In this document: one piece after another, positions 7,691-21,000 of the stretch
Layout of the letters: every line of letters starts with the position of its first letter
Position numbering within the stretch: position 1 is the first letter of the stretch
Assembly: GCA_965226545.1 (NCBI GenBank)
Contig: OZ245364.1
Coordinates: 496,001 to 560,000 of the forward strand
DNA from: JAHRAW01 sp965226545
Lineage (GTDB): Bacteria > Pseudomonadota > Gammaproteobacteria > Arenicellales > Poriferihabitantaceae
DNA: 64,000 bases
Direction: 5' to 3'
Made by a program: the position numbers and the translations under genes
Notes under the pieces: generated by a model
Seen by the model: the letters and a program-made list of their open reading frames with translations, nothing else
The model's database searches: none
What the model was told of the DNA's origin: nothing

Positions 7691-8575
7691 TTATCGGAAA
7701 AAATTGGCGATGAAGTTGATGATGTTCGCGATGGTTTGGTTGTCTTCGGCAAACTCGACAACGAGAAACGCAAGGATTGCGTACTGCAGTTTTCTATTCC
7801 ATGCGTTTTCGGCTTTCACTTCAGCATTGTCGGCTTTGGCCTCGGCTTTGGCTTCTTTGATTTCGGCTTTCACTTCGGCGATGCCGGCTTTGGCTTCGGC
7901 TTTGGCTTCTTTGATTGCGCCTTTCACTTCGGCGATTTCGTTGCTCAATTCGGCATTATCGGCTTTGGCCTCGGCTTTGGCTTCGTCGATTTTGCCGCTC
8001 AGTTCGGCTTTGTCGGCTTTGGCTTCGGCTTTGGCTTCGTCGATTTTGCCGCTCAGTTCGGCATTGTCGGCTTTGGCCTCGGCTTTGGCTTCTTTGATTT
8101 CGCCGCTCAGTTCGGTGTAGACGGTGTCGATTTTGCCGCTCAGTTCGGCATTATCGGTTTTGGCTTCGGCTTTGGCTTCTTTGATGTCGCCTTTCACTTC
8201 GGCGATACCGGCTTTGCTTTCGGCTTTGGCTTCGTCGATTTTGCCGCTCAGTTCGGCGTTGTCGGTTTTGGCTTCGGCTTTGGCTTCTTTGATGTCGCCT
8301 TTCAGTTCGGCTTTGGCTTCGTCGACCTTGCCTTCCAAGCGGGCGTTGCCGGCTTTGGCTTCGGCTTTGGCTTCGTCGATTTTGCCTTCCAAGTGCGCCG
8401 CATCCCTTTTGGTGGCATTGTGATGCGCATTAGTTTCCAAGCGCACCACCCGCCCATGCACCGCCGCCGGCGACGGGTCATCGGCGCCGATGGGTTCGGC
8501 GACGGCGGCGGCGCCGTAAGGGGCTTGATCTTCTTTGACCTGATTAGGGTCGTCTTTGTCGTAGAGTTTTGCCAT
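7691..8575 (-). CDS. Coiled-coil protein with 18-residue EAK-rich repeats and C-terminal hydrophobic helix
   Basis: A 294-residue protein not assignable to a named family. Residues 1-55 are a non-repetitive, acidic N-terminus. Residues about 60-255 consist of repeats of the form IDEAKAEAKADNAELSGK (18 residues), interrupted by two short units, IDTVYTELSGE (11) and IAEVKGA (7). The last 38 residues hold a hydrophobic stretch, YAILAFLVVEF, then an amphipathic end (ANIINFIANFF), so membrane attachment is likely. 18 residues over five turns give 3.6 per turn, so a long straight helix with a side stripe is expected. It converges on rplQ and shares its terminator. Function unknown. Confidence 0.8.
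   Translation of the reverse strand: MAKLYDKDDPNQVKEDQAPYGAAAVAEPIGADDPSPAAVHGRVVRLETNAHHNATKRDAAHLEGKIDEAKAEAKAGNARLEGKVDEAKAELKGDIKEAKAEAKTDNAELSGKIDEAKAESKAGIAEVKGDIKEAKAEAKTDNAELSGKIDTVYTELSGEIKEAKAEAKADNAELSGKIDEAKAEAKADKAELSGKIDEAKAEAKADNAELSNEIAEVKGAIKEAKAEAKAGIAEVKAEIKEAKAEAKADNAEVKAENAWNRKLQYAILAFLVVEFAEDNQTIANIINFIANFFR
7800..8395 (-). repeat. 54-nt tandem repeats within the coiled-coil gene
   Basis: The repeats are visible at DNA level: on the plus strand GGCTTTGGCTTCGGCTTTGG (the AKAEAKA codons) recurs about ten times with a mainly 54-nt period, with 33- and 21-nt short units. The strong codon conservation implies recent duplication or conversion. Confidence 0.85.
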
Positions 8576-9059
8576 TGGGTTAAGCGCCTTGCGGGGCGGG
8601 AGTATGATGGGAGTTTAGCACGAAGTCGGGGGGTAAAAACCGCTTCGGGCTATGTGTGCGCATTATTGTCGTTTGTGCGCATAAAAAATGTGGCATAACG
8701 CACAATCGATGCGCTTTTTTGGCGGTGTTGACGGTTAAAGTTTGACGGAGACGACATTGTCGGCGGCGGGGTTGGGCATTTGTTAAGTTGTTGTGTGGTG
8801 AAAAGTGAAAGGCAAGCGCAGCGCATACCATTCCCCCCAACACAAGCATTTCCCCCCACACAACTTGCGTCCGCGTTTTTTGGGTTAATTTTTTAGGGGG
8901 TATGCGGCAATTTTGTTTTATTTAATTTATTTTCATTTTCTTTTTTTCATTGACACGGCAAGTATGGGTGTGCAAAATCCGCATGTCCAAATTATTGTGC
9001 TTCGGCTCGTCGCTTCGGCGGCGGGTTTTTATCCATATTGATAAAATTCGAGGTGTGTG
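8576..9059. other. 484-nt spacer upstream of the adhesin gene
   Basis: The left half is ordinary mixed sequence between divergent genes. The right half (about 8875-8950) is distinctly A/T-rich with T tracts, as expected of a regulated promoter upstream region. I see no gene, tRNA or IS end. It holds the predicted adhesin promoter at 8950-8978. Confidence 0.5.
8950..8978 (+). promoter_or_regulatory. Predicted promoter of the giant adhesin gene
   Basis: TTGACA (8950-8955), a 17-nt spacer and CAAAAT (8973-8978) lie about 80 nt before the adhesin start, directly after a T-rich stretch. The -35 box is consensus and the -10 box matches at four of six positions. Confidence 0.55.
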
Positions 9060-12000
9060 ATGAAACGCTTACTTAACATTTCTTTGTTGTTTGGCTTGTT
9101 GATGCTCGGCGTTGCCGGGCAGGCGAAGGCGCAAGCACCCGACCAACCCGATTTAACTTTTGTCGCCGGAGTGGTAACCATCGTCACTTTAGCCGAGCCC
9201 GCCGGGGGGACTGCAACTGATGACGACACCACATTAACCCGTCAGAATGGGGGAGCCATTCCAAGTTCATTGGTGTATGACCGGTCCACCCTCGAATTGC
9301 GCAGTACGACTGCGATAGCGGTAGCCGACAGCGGTGCATACAATTATTATTGGGTAAACGCAGATTACTCTGACGGCAACGTTGTATTCCAAATCGTCGT
9401 GCTGGCGGAGGCGCCGACGGAAACGCCGGTATTTGGATTCCCCGACAGCGCAAACCCGGGCGATACGACATTAACCGTGGGCGTAGCCGCAGGCGACATC
9501 ATTCTTGGCGATGCCGAAAATGCCGCTACCGCTACTGTCATTTATGTTTTTAACGCAGACGGCACGCAGTTCGGCGACGGCGCCGCCATTGCCGTCGGAA
9601 GCGGACTCATCTACAGCGCCCGAGTAGACGCATCGACGCCGGCAAAGATAAGCGGCACGCCGACTACGGCGGGCGACTATGTGATTGACTATCAAGCCAC
9701 CGACTTAGTCGACATCGCAGCATTCACATTCACCATCACCGTCGAAGCGGCGGCGTTGCCACCGCCGGCATTTGCGGAGTCGTCCATCGCTTTCACCTTT
9801 ACACAAGGCATCGCCTCCATGGTAACGATTCCAGCCGCCACCGGCGATGTGGCTTCCACCATTCTCGATACTGACACCATCACCGCCAATGGGTTTACGC
9901 ATTCCGCTGTCGATAGCGGCACGGCTGAAGCCACGCTGCCGATTGTGATTTCCAGCACGACTTCCACGCCGCTCAGCGGCTTAACCCCAGCCGTTGTGCA
10001 GGTAGTGGCGTCTAACGCAGACGGCACAGAGTCGGCGATATTACAGGTTAGTTTGCATGTGTTGCCGCCGCCGGCGGTGTTTGCATTCCCAGACGGCGCA
10101 AACCCGAGCGATACGACATTAACTGCGGGCACAGCCGCAACCGACATCATTCTGGGCAATGCCGAAAATGGTGTGGGGCAGATTGGTTATCAGGTTAAAG
10201 TGGGCGACAGTGCCATAGACAACGGCAAAGAAGTGGCCACCGGATTGACCTACACCGCCGCCGGCGGCATGACGCCGGCAAAGATAAGCGGCACGCCGAT
10301 TGCGGCGGGCGACATTGTGATTGAATACTCCGCCACCGACCTCGAAGGCGCCGGCTTGCCCACCGTAGCATTCACATTCACCATCACCGTGCAGGCGGCG
10401 CCGTTGGCATTCCCCGCCGGCGCAAACCCGGGCGATACGACATTAACCGTGAGCACAGACGCAGCCAACATCATTCTTGGCGATGCCGAAAATAGTGTGG
10501 GAACGTTGGTTTATCAGATTAAAGTGGGCGACAACGTCATCACCGACGGCAACGAAGTGGCCCTCGGACTGACCTACTCCGCCCGCGTCGACTCGTCGAC
10601 GCCGGCAAAGATAATCGGCGTGCCGGTTGCGATTGGCGACACTGTGATTGAATACATCGCCGTCGACCTCGGCGACAATTCTCACAGCGTAGCATTCACA
10701 TTCACCATCACCGTGCAGCCGTCGGCGTTTGTATTCCCAGACGGCGCAAACCCGGGCGATACGACATTAACCGTGGGCGAAGTCGCAACCGACATCACTC
10801 TTGGCGATTCTGTAAATTGGCAAGGATTGGTATTTTATGATTTGAACGCAGGCGGCTCCAGGATAACCGACGGCAACGAAGTTGCCCCCGGACTGACCTA
10901 CACCATCGCAACCGTCACGCCGCCGGCGCCGGGAAAGATAACCGGCACGCCGACTGCGGTGGGCGACACTGTGATTCGATACCAAGCCTTTGACACGGCT
11001 GGCGCCGTACGCCCAGCATTCGAATTCACCATCACCGTGCAACCGCCGCCGGCGTTGGCATTCCCCGACGGCGCAAACCCGGGCGACCAAGCGGTGCTGA
11101 CGACGAGCGTATCGTCGATAACCCTCGGCAATGTCGAAGGCGGCAAAGCCCCATATATGTATGCGTTTAGCGTGGACGGCACAGCCGTCACCAACGGCAA
11201 CGAAGTGCTCGTCGGCATGACCTACTCCGCCGAAAACGGCGGGACGGCGGCAACGATTAGCGGCACGCCGACTGCGCTTGACGCCACCGGCGTCGATGTC
11301 ACCTATATCGCCACGGACGCCAACAATGCAATGGTAACCTTCGGCTTCAATTTAAGCGTCGTCGATAAGCCGACCTTCCCGGCAAACTTCGCCGCCACCT
11401 ACACGCAAAACCAGCCGAACTACAGCAGCCGAGATGCCCTCAGCGCAGACGGCGATGCGTTAACTTTGCCGGCGGCAAGCGGCGTCGTCGGCACGCCGGT
11501 TTACGCCGTCCTCGATAACAGTCTGCCGGCCGGGTTAAGCGTTGCCGATGTGAGCAGCAGCGATTTGCGACAAGTGATAAGCGGCAGCCCGACGGAAACT
11601 GGGGCGTTTTCGTATACCCGCACCGCCACCGATGCCAACGGTGTAGGCACTTTCACCTTAACCATACAAGTCGCCGCCGCATTAAGTTTCGCCGCCGCCG
11701 CCAACCCGAGTGACCAAAGCATCTTAGTCGGCGATTTGACAAACATCACGCTCGGCAATGCCAGCGGCGGACAAGCGACGGTGAATTACACCCTCACCGC
11801 CGCCGGCGTAGCCATCACCGGCGGCGGCGAAATAACCGCCGGGATAACCTACACCGCCATCAGCGGCAACACGCCGGCAACCATTAGCGGCACGCCGACT
11901 GCGCTTAACGCCGGCGTCGATGTCACCTATATCGCCACCGACGCCAACAATGCAAGCGCAACCTTTGGCTTCAATTTAAGCGTCGTCGACATACCGAACT

Positions 12001-15000
12001 TCCCGGCGGATGTTTCCATCACCTACACGCAAAACCATAATCGCTTCACCAACGCCGACGGCAGCATTAGCACCAGTGACGCCTTAACCTTGCCGGCGGC
12101 AAACAACGGCGTTTCGCCCATCACCTATGCCACCGTCCTCAGTAACTTGCCGAGCGGGGTGGCCGCAACCGTTTTGGGCGACGAACGAGTGGAGATTAAA
12201 GGCACGCCAACGGTGACCGGGGCGTTTACCTATTCCCGCTCGGCGATTGACGGCAATGGCGGGGATACTTTTACTTGGAGCGGGATTGTTGCGGCGGAAC
12301 CGACTTTTGGCAATCAAGACCGAGTGCATTTCATCGTCGGCATCGCCGACACTTCGCAAATAACCGCCGCCACCGGCGGTTTCGGGGCTTTGACCTATAG
12401 CATTGCCCGTCAAGATAGTGCGGCGTTAACCGGGTTGTCGATTGACTCGGCAAGCGGCTTAATAAGCGCAACCACCGCAGCGACGGCGCATACGGCGGAT
12501 TACATCGTAACCGCCACGGACACGAACGGCGCAACGGCGACGGTGACTTTTGAGATTGCGGTGAGTGCGGTGTTGACCTTGCCGACGGTTCCCGGCGTCT
12601 CGTTCACCATCGGCACTTCGGGCGTTGTTACATTGCCGGCGGCAAGCGGCGGGTTTGGCACGCCGGTGTACTCCTTGGGCGACGGCGCAAGCGCAAGCGA
12701 CAGCGTGCCTGCGTTCATCACCAACAGCACGCGCGAATTGAGTTACAGCGGCGCCACCACCGGCGTCTCCGCAGGCGCGATTGCAATCAGTTTCATCGCA
12801 ACCGACACCAGCCCAACGCCGCAAACGGCAAACGCGGGGTTGTCCATAACGATGTTGTCGCCGCCAACATTCGCCGCCGGCGATGTAACGACCTTAACCA
12901 CCGGCTACACCTTCCGCGTCGGTGCGGCGATTGCGGCGAATCTGGCATTGCCTGAATCAACCGTCGCCGGTGCAACGCCGTTCACCTATTACCTCACCAC
13001 CGGCGCAAGTTCGAACTACGACGGCACGGCATTCAGCGGCACCAACAACATCGCCTTCACCGCCGGCACGCGCGTTTTATCCGGCACGCCAACGACGGCG
13101 GCAACGCATCAATTGCGCTATCACGTGCGCGATAAAAACGGCGCAACCGCATCGCAAGCCACGAGCATTTCCGTGATTGGCGCATTAAGTTTGGCGGCGG
13201 TTGACGACCAGAATTTTGCCGTTGGGCAAACCGGCATCAGCCTCCAATTGCCCGAAGCGACCAACACGATTGGCGTGGTCACCTACAACCTCACCGGCAC
13301 CCTGCCCGGCGGAATCGCCTTTGACCCGGCGACGCGAATCATCAGCGGTGATGTGGCGGCAATGGCGGCGGTGGCGGCGGAAGCGATTACCTACACCGCT
13401 TATGACCCATTTGACAATACAACCGCACCGGTGATGTTCAATGTCAGCGTCGTCGAGAAACCCGCCTTCTCGCCGGCGGCTGTTTCCGTCACCTACACGC
13501 AAAACCATAACCTGTTCACCGATGGCGACGGCGTCACCAGTAGCAATGACGAATTAACCTTGCCGGCGGCAACCGGCGGCAGCGGCACGCCGACTTACGC
13601 CATCGACATCGATAATTTGCCGACCGGGGTGGCCGACACCGCTTTGAGCGACAACCGAGTGCAGATTAAAGGCACGCCATCGGTGGTTGGGGCGTTCACC
13701 TATTCGCGCACGGCGACGGATAGCGTTGGCGAAAGCACCTTTATTTGGACGGCGATTGTGGCGGCGGCGCCGACTTTTGGCAATCAAGACCGAGTGCATT
13801 TTGTTGTCGGCACGGCGGGGACTTCGCAATTAATCACCGCCACCGGCGGTGCGGGGGCGTTGGCGTATTCGCTCAGCCGCACAAGCGGCACTGTGCCGGG
13901 GCATTTGACGGTGGATTCCGCCGCCTTGTTAACCGCAACCGGTTCGATAGCTGTCGCCGACAGCGGCGAGTACACCTTGACCGCCACGGATATTAACGGG
14001 GCGACGGCGACGGTGAATTTCAATGTTTCGGTTAGTACGGTGTTGACCTTGCCGAATGTGCTCGGTGTTTCCTTCACCATCGGCACGACGGGTGATGTAA
14101 CGATGCCGACGGCAAGCGGCGGGTATGCCCCGTTGGTGTATTCGATAGTCGCCGGCGATGACCCCGTGCCGGCGTATCTCTCGGTCATCAACGAAAACGA
14201 CGGCACCAACGACATTGGCATATTGCGTTACAACGGCGATGCCACCAACCACACCGGGGTTTTACTCAGTTTCCTGGTCACCGACGGCGGCAGCCCAACC
14301 GCACAAACCAAACACGACAATTTTATTGTGTCGATGTTGCTCCCGCCGACATTCGCCGCCGCCGATGTAACGACACTGTCCACCGGCTACACTTTCCGCG
14401 CAGGTGCGGCGATTGCGGCGACGGTATTGCCTGAAGCATCCGCCCTCCGAAGTGCAACGCCGCTCACCTACAAATTAACCGCCGGCGCAAGTTCGGCTTA
14501 CGGCGACACGGCGTTCAGCGCCAACAACATCGCCTTCACCGCCGGCACGCGCACCTTATCCGGCACGCCAACGACGGCGATGGCGCATGCACTGAATTAT
14601 CATGCGCGCGATAAAAACGGCGCAGTCGGCTCAAGCCCCGCGAACATTTATGTGATAGGCGGGTTGACGTTGGCGCAAGGCGATATCAACATCAAAGCCG
14701 GCACAGCGTTCAGCATGCAGTTGCCGGAAGCGACCAATGTAGTCGGCGACGCCACTTATTCATTGACCGGCACCTTGCCCGGCAGCCTTGCCTTCAACGC
14801 GTCGAATCGCACTTTATCCGGCACCGCACCGGCGACAGCGGCGGCGGGGGTGGCGATTACCTACAAAGTCGACGATGGTTTTGACGACACTTCCGCACAA
14901 GTTGTCTTCAACATCGCCATCGTAGACGCCCCGACCTTCAGCCCGTCTACCCTCCTCGCCACCTATACCGTAGGCAGTGCGATTTACAACACCGGCGATA

Positions 15001-18000
15001 CCGCCAGCACAAGCGGCGATTTGTTAACCTTGCCGGAGGCCACCGGCGCCGGCGGTACGCTGGCTTATGCCGAACTCGACAACAGTTTGCCGGGCGGGTT
15101 AAGCGTTGACGATGCAACCGTTGCGAAGCCAGTCATCAGCGGCAGCCCGACGCAAGTGGGGGCGTTTTCCTATACGCGCACCGCCACGGACACCAACGGC
15201 ATGGGCACTTTCACCTTAACGTTACATATCGCCGCCGCACCGATGTTTAGTACAACGCAATCGCAAGTGCATTTCGTTGTCGGCACGGTCGGCACTTCGC
15301 AATTAATCACCGCAAGCGACGGGGCGGGGGCGTTGGCGTATTCGCTCAGCCGCACAAGCGGCAGTGTACCGGGGCATTTGACGGTGGATTCCAACGCCTT
15401 GTTAAGCGCAACCAATGCGATAGTCGCCGCCGACAGCGGCGAATACACCTTGACCGCCACGGATATTAACGGCGTAACGGCGACGGTGAATTTCGTTGTG
15501 ACGGTGAGTGCGGCGTTGACCTTGCCGTCCGTCACCGATGTCTCATTCACCATCGGCACGGCGAGCACGGCGATGTTGCCGGTGGCAAGCGGCGGTTTTG
15601 GCACGTTGATGTATTCCTTGGGCAACGGCGTAAGCGACAACGTGCCGGGGCATATCACCATCAACAGTTCGCACGAATTGAGTTATGACGGCAGCACCAC
15701 CGGCGTCACCGTCGGCGCGATTGCAATCAGTTTCGCCGCAACCGACACCGCCACCCCGACGCAAACGGTAAGCCAGGGGTTTTCCATAACGATGTTAGCG
15801 AAGCCGGCATTCGCCGCCGGCGATGTAACGACCTTGACCACCGGCTACACCTTCCGCGTCAACACGGCGATTACGGCGACGGAATTGCCGGCGGTCGCCG
15901 CAGGTGCGGCAACGCCGTTGACCTACAAATTGACCGCCGGCGCAAGTTCGGCTTACAGCGCCGCGGCGTTCAGCGCCAACAGCATCGTCTTCACCGCCGG
16001 TACGCGCGCATTATCCGGCACGCCAACCGCGGCGATGGTGCATGCGCTGAATTACCATGTGCGCGATAAAAACGGCGCAATCACATCGCAAGCCACGATG
16101 ATTGATGTGCGCGGTGCATTGACATTGGCGCAGGGCAATTTAAATTTCAATGTCAACGAAGTGGTCAGCCTGCAGTTGCCGCAAGCCGCCAATGTAGTCG
16201 GCACCGCTGTGTATGAATTGGACGGCAACTTGCCCGGCGACCTCGCCTTCAACACATCGAATCGCACTTTATCCGGCACCGCACCGTCGACAGCGGCGGC
16301 GGGGGTGCCAGTCACCTATAAAGTCACCGATGATTTTGACGGCACCTCGACGCAAGTTGTCTTCAACATCGCCATCGTAGACGCCCCGGCATTCGACCCG
16401 TCGACCATTCTCGCCACCTACACCGTAGGCAGTGCGATTTACAACACCGCCGATGGGGTTAGCATGAGCGGCGATGCATTGACTTTGCCGGAAGCCACCG
16501 CCGGCGGCACGCCGAATTATTCCGTCCACGCCGACAACAATCTGGCGGATTCTGGGTTAAGCGTTGCCAATGTGAGCGCGAGCGACTTGCGACAAGTTGT
16601 CAGCGGCAGCCCGACGCAAGCGGGGGCGTTTTCCTATACGCGCATCGCAATGGACAGCAACGGTGAAGGCACTTTCACCTTGACTTTACATGTCGCCGCC
16701 GAGCCGTCGTTTAGCGGCACGCAATCGCAAGTGCATTTCGTTGTCAACACGGCTGGCACTTCGCAATTAATCACCGCAAGCGACGGGGCGGGGGCGTTGG
16801 CGTATTCGCTCAGCCGCACCGACGGCACCGCTGTGTCGGCGGCATTGTCGGTGGATTCCACCGCCTTGTTAACCGCAAGCGGTTCGATAGCCGACGGCGA
16901 CAGCGGCGAATACATCTTGACCGCCACGGATATTAACGGCGTAACGGCGACGGTGACTTTCACTGTGACGGTGAGTACGGCATTGACCTTGCCGACGGTT
17001 CCCGGCGTTTCATTCACCATCGGCATGGCGAGCACGGTGATGTTGCCGGCGGCAACCGGCGGGTTTGGCGCGCCGGTGTATTCATTGGGCGTCGGCGCAA
17101 GCGCAAGCGATACCGTGCCGGGGTTCATCACCAACAACGCGCTCGAATTGCGTTATAGCGGCGCGACCACCGGCGTCTCCGTAGGCGCGATTGCAATCAG
17201 TTTCACCGCAACCGACACCGCCACCCCGACGCAAACGGCAAGCCAGGGGCTTTCCATAACGATGTTGGCGAAGCCGGCATTCGCCGCCGCCGATGTAACG
17301 GCTTTAACCGCCGGCTACACCTTCCGCGTCAACACGGCGATTACGGCGACGGCATTGCCGGCGGTCGCCGCAGGTGCGGCAACGCCGTTGACCTACAAAT
17401 TGACCGCCGGCGCAAGTTCGGCTTACAGCGCCGCGGCGTTCAGTGCCAACAGCATCGTCTTCACCGCCGGTACGCGCGCATTATCCGGCACGCCAACCGC
17501 GGCGATGGTGCATGCGCTGAATTACCATGTGCGCGATAAAAACGGCGCAACCACAACGCAAGCCACGAAGATTGATGTGCGCGGTGCATTGACATTGGCG
17601 CAAGACGATATCAACATCAAAACCGGCACAACAGGGTTCAGCATGCAGTTGCCGGTAGCCGGCAATGTAGTCGGCAACGCCAATTATGAATTGACCGGCA
17701 CCTTGCCCGGCACCCTCGCCTTCAACACGTCGAATCGCACTTTATCCGGCAACGCACCGGCGACAGCGGCGGCGGGGGTGCAAGTCACCTACAAAGTCAC
17801 CGACAGTTTCGGCCCCGTCTCCGCGCAAGTTGTCTTCAACATCGCCATCGTAGACGCCCCGGCCTTCGACCCGTCGACCATCCTCGCCACCTACACCGTA
17901 GGCAGTGCGATTTACAACACCGGCGGCAGTGCCAGCAACTCCGGCGATTTATTGACTTTGCCGGCGGCAACCGCCGGCGGCACGCCGAATTATTCCGTCC

Positions 18001-21000
18001 TCGCCACCAACAGTCTGCCGAATGGGTTAAGCGTTGCCGATGTGAGTTCGACCGACTTGCGACAAGTTATCAGCGGCAGCCCGACGCAAGCGGGTGCGTT
18101 TTCCTATACGCGCATCGCCGCGGACGACATCGGCATGGGCACTTTCTCCTTAACGTTACAGGTCGCCGCCGCGCCGTCGTTTGGCAACAGAACGCAATCG
18201 CGAGTGCATTTCATTGACAGCACGGCGGGCACTGCCCAATTAATCACCGCCGCCAATGGTGCGGGGGCGTTGGTGTATTCGCTCAGCCGCACAAGCGGCA
18301 CTGTGCCGGGGCATTTGACGGTGGATTCCGCGGCCTTGTTAACCGCAACCGGTTCGATAGCCGCCGCCGACACGGGCGAGTACACTTTGACCGCCACGGA
18401 TATTAACGGCGTGACGGCGACGGTGAATTTCGATGTTTCGGTGAGTGCGGCATTGGCATTGCCGACGGTTCCCGTCGTTTCATTCACCATCGGCACGGCG
18501 GGCACGGCGATGTTGCCGGCGGCAACCGGCGGGTATGGCACGGTGGCGTATTCATTGGGCGATGGCGCAAGCGACGCCAATCCTGCGTTCATCACCAACA
18601 CCGTGCGCGAATTGAGTTATGACGGCAGCACCACCACCGCCGGCGCGATTGCAATCAGTTTCATCGCAACCGACGCCGCCACCCCGCCGCAAACGGCAAG
18701 CCAAGGGCTTTCCATAATGATGTTGGCGAAGCCGGTATTCGCCGCCGCCGATGTAACGACATTAACCAACGGCTACACCTTCCGCGCAGGCACGGCGATT
18801 GCGGCGAATACGGAATTGCCTGAATCAACCACCGCAGGTGCAACGCCGTTCACTTATAAATTGACCACCGGCGCGGCTTACACCAGCGGGGATTTCGCCG
18901 CCAACAACATCGTATTCACCGCCGGCACGCGCGTTTTATCCGGTACGCCAACCGCGGCGATGGTGCATTCGCTGCATTATCATGTGCGCGATAAAAACGG
19001 CGCAACCACAACGCAAGCCACGAAGATTGATGTGCGCGCCGTATTGGCGTTGGCGCAAGGTGATATCAACATCAAAAACGGCACAACGGGGTACAGCATG
19101 CAGTTGGCGGAAGCCAGCAATGTAGTCGGCACCGCCGCCTATACAGTGGCCGGCACCTTGCCCACCGGCATCACCTTCGATGCCGCCACGCACACTTTAG
19201 GCGGCACAGCACCGTCGACAACGGCGGCGGGGGTGGCGATTACCTACAAAGTCACCGATGATTTCGACGGCACCTTCAAAGAAGTTACCTTCAACATCGC
19301 CATCGTAGACGCCCCGGTCTTCAGCCCGTCGACCATTCTCGCCACCTACACCGTAGGCAGTGCGATTTACAACACCGGCGATGCCGCCAGCAGCGCCGGC
19401 GATGCATTGACTTTGCCGGCGGCAACCGCCAGCGGCACGCCGACTTATGGCGCCCCCAACCCCGACGGAAGCAATCTGTCGACTTCTGGGTTAAGCGTTG
19501 CCAATGTGAGCGCGAGCGACTTGCGACAAGTTGTCAGCGGCAGCCCGACGCAAGCGGGTGTGTTTTCGTATGTGCGCATCGCAACGGACACCTATGGCAT
19601 AGGCACTTTCACCTTAACGTTACATGTCGCCGCCGCGCCGGCGTTTAGTGCATCGCAATCGCGAGTGCATTTCATTGACAGCACGGCGGGCACTTCGCAA
19701 TTAATCACCGCAAGCGGCGGGGCGGGTGCGTTGACGTATTCGCTCAGCCGCACCGGCGGCAGCACTGTGCCGGCGGCATTGTCGGTGAATGACTCCGGCT
19801 TATTAACCGCAACCGGTTCGATTGCCACCGCCGACTCGGGTGCTTACATCTTGACCGCCACGGATATTAACGGCGTGACGGCGACGGTGAATTTCGATGT
19901 TTCGGTGAGTGCGGCGTTAACCTTGCCGACGACTCCCGGCGTTTCATTCACCATCGGCACGGCGGGCATGGTGATGTTGCCGGCGGCAACCGGCGGGTAT
20001 AGCACGAAGGCGTATTCATTGGGCAACGGCGCAACCGACACCGTGCCTGGGTCCATCACCAACAGCGGGAGCGAATTGCGTTATAGCGGCGCCACCACCG
20101 GCGTCACCGCAGGAGGCGTGATTGCAATCAGTTTCACCGCAACCGACTCCAGCCCAACGCAACAAACGGCAAGCCAAGGGCTTACCATAACGATACTGGC
20201 GAAGCCGACATTCGCCGCCGGCGATGTAACGGCTTTAACCGCCGGCTACACCTTCCGCGCAGGCACGACGATTGCAGCGACGGAATTGCCGGCGGTAATC
20301 GCAGGTGCGGCAACGCCGTTGACCTACAAATTGACCGCCGGCGCAAGTTCGGTTTACGGCGACACGGCGTTCAACAATGTAAACGGCTTCGCCTTCGACG
20401 CCGGTACGCGGATGTTAACCGGCACGCCAATGGCGGCGATGGTGCATTCGCTGAATTACCATGTGCGCGATAAAAACGGCGCAATCACAACGCAAGCCAC
20501 GAAGATTGATGTGCGCGCCGTATTGGCGTTGGCGCAAGGCGATATCAATTTTAAGGTTAACCAAACGGTCAACGAACAGTTGCCGCAAGCCACCAACATA
20601 GTCGGCGACGCCACTTATGAATTGGACGGCAACTTGCCCACCGGCATCACCTTCGCCGCATCCACGCGCACTTTAGCCGGCACCGCACCGTCGTCAACGG
20701 CGGCGGGGGTGCCAGTCACCTATAAAGTCACCGACAGTTTCGGCACGGTCTCCACGCAAGTTGTCTTCAACATCGCCATCGTAGACGCCCCGGTCTTCAG
20801 CCCGTCGGCCATTGTCGCCACCTACACCCAAAATCATCCGATTTACAGCATCAATGACATGAAAAGCGCAAGCGGCGATGCATTAACTTTGCCGTTGGCC
20901 AGCGGCAACAGCAGCACGCCGCCGACTTATCGCGCCCCCAACCCCGACGGAAGCAATCTGACGGCTACTGGGTTAAGCGCTACCAATGTGAGTTCGAGCG

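Noticed and set aside
7646..8698. A 350-codon plus-strand frame rich in FGFGFG repeats, opposite the coiled-coil gene
   Set aside because: It is the antisense shadow of the EAK repeats (GCC/AAA codons read backwards). The minus-strand frame gives sensible helix chemistry, a start and a membrane tail.
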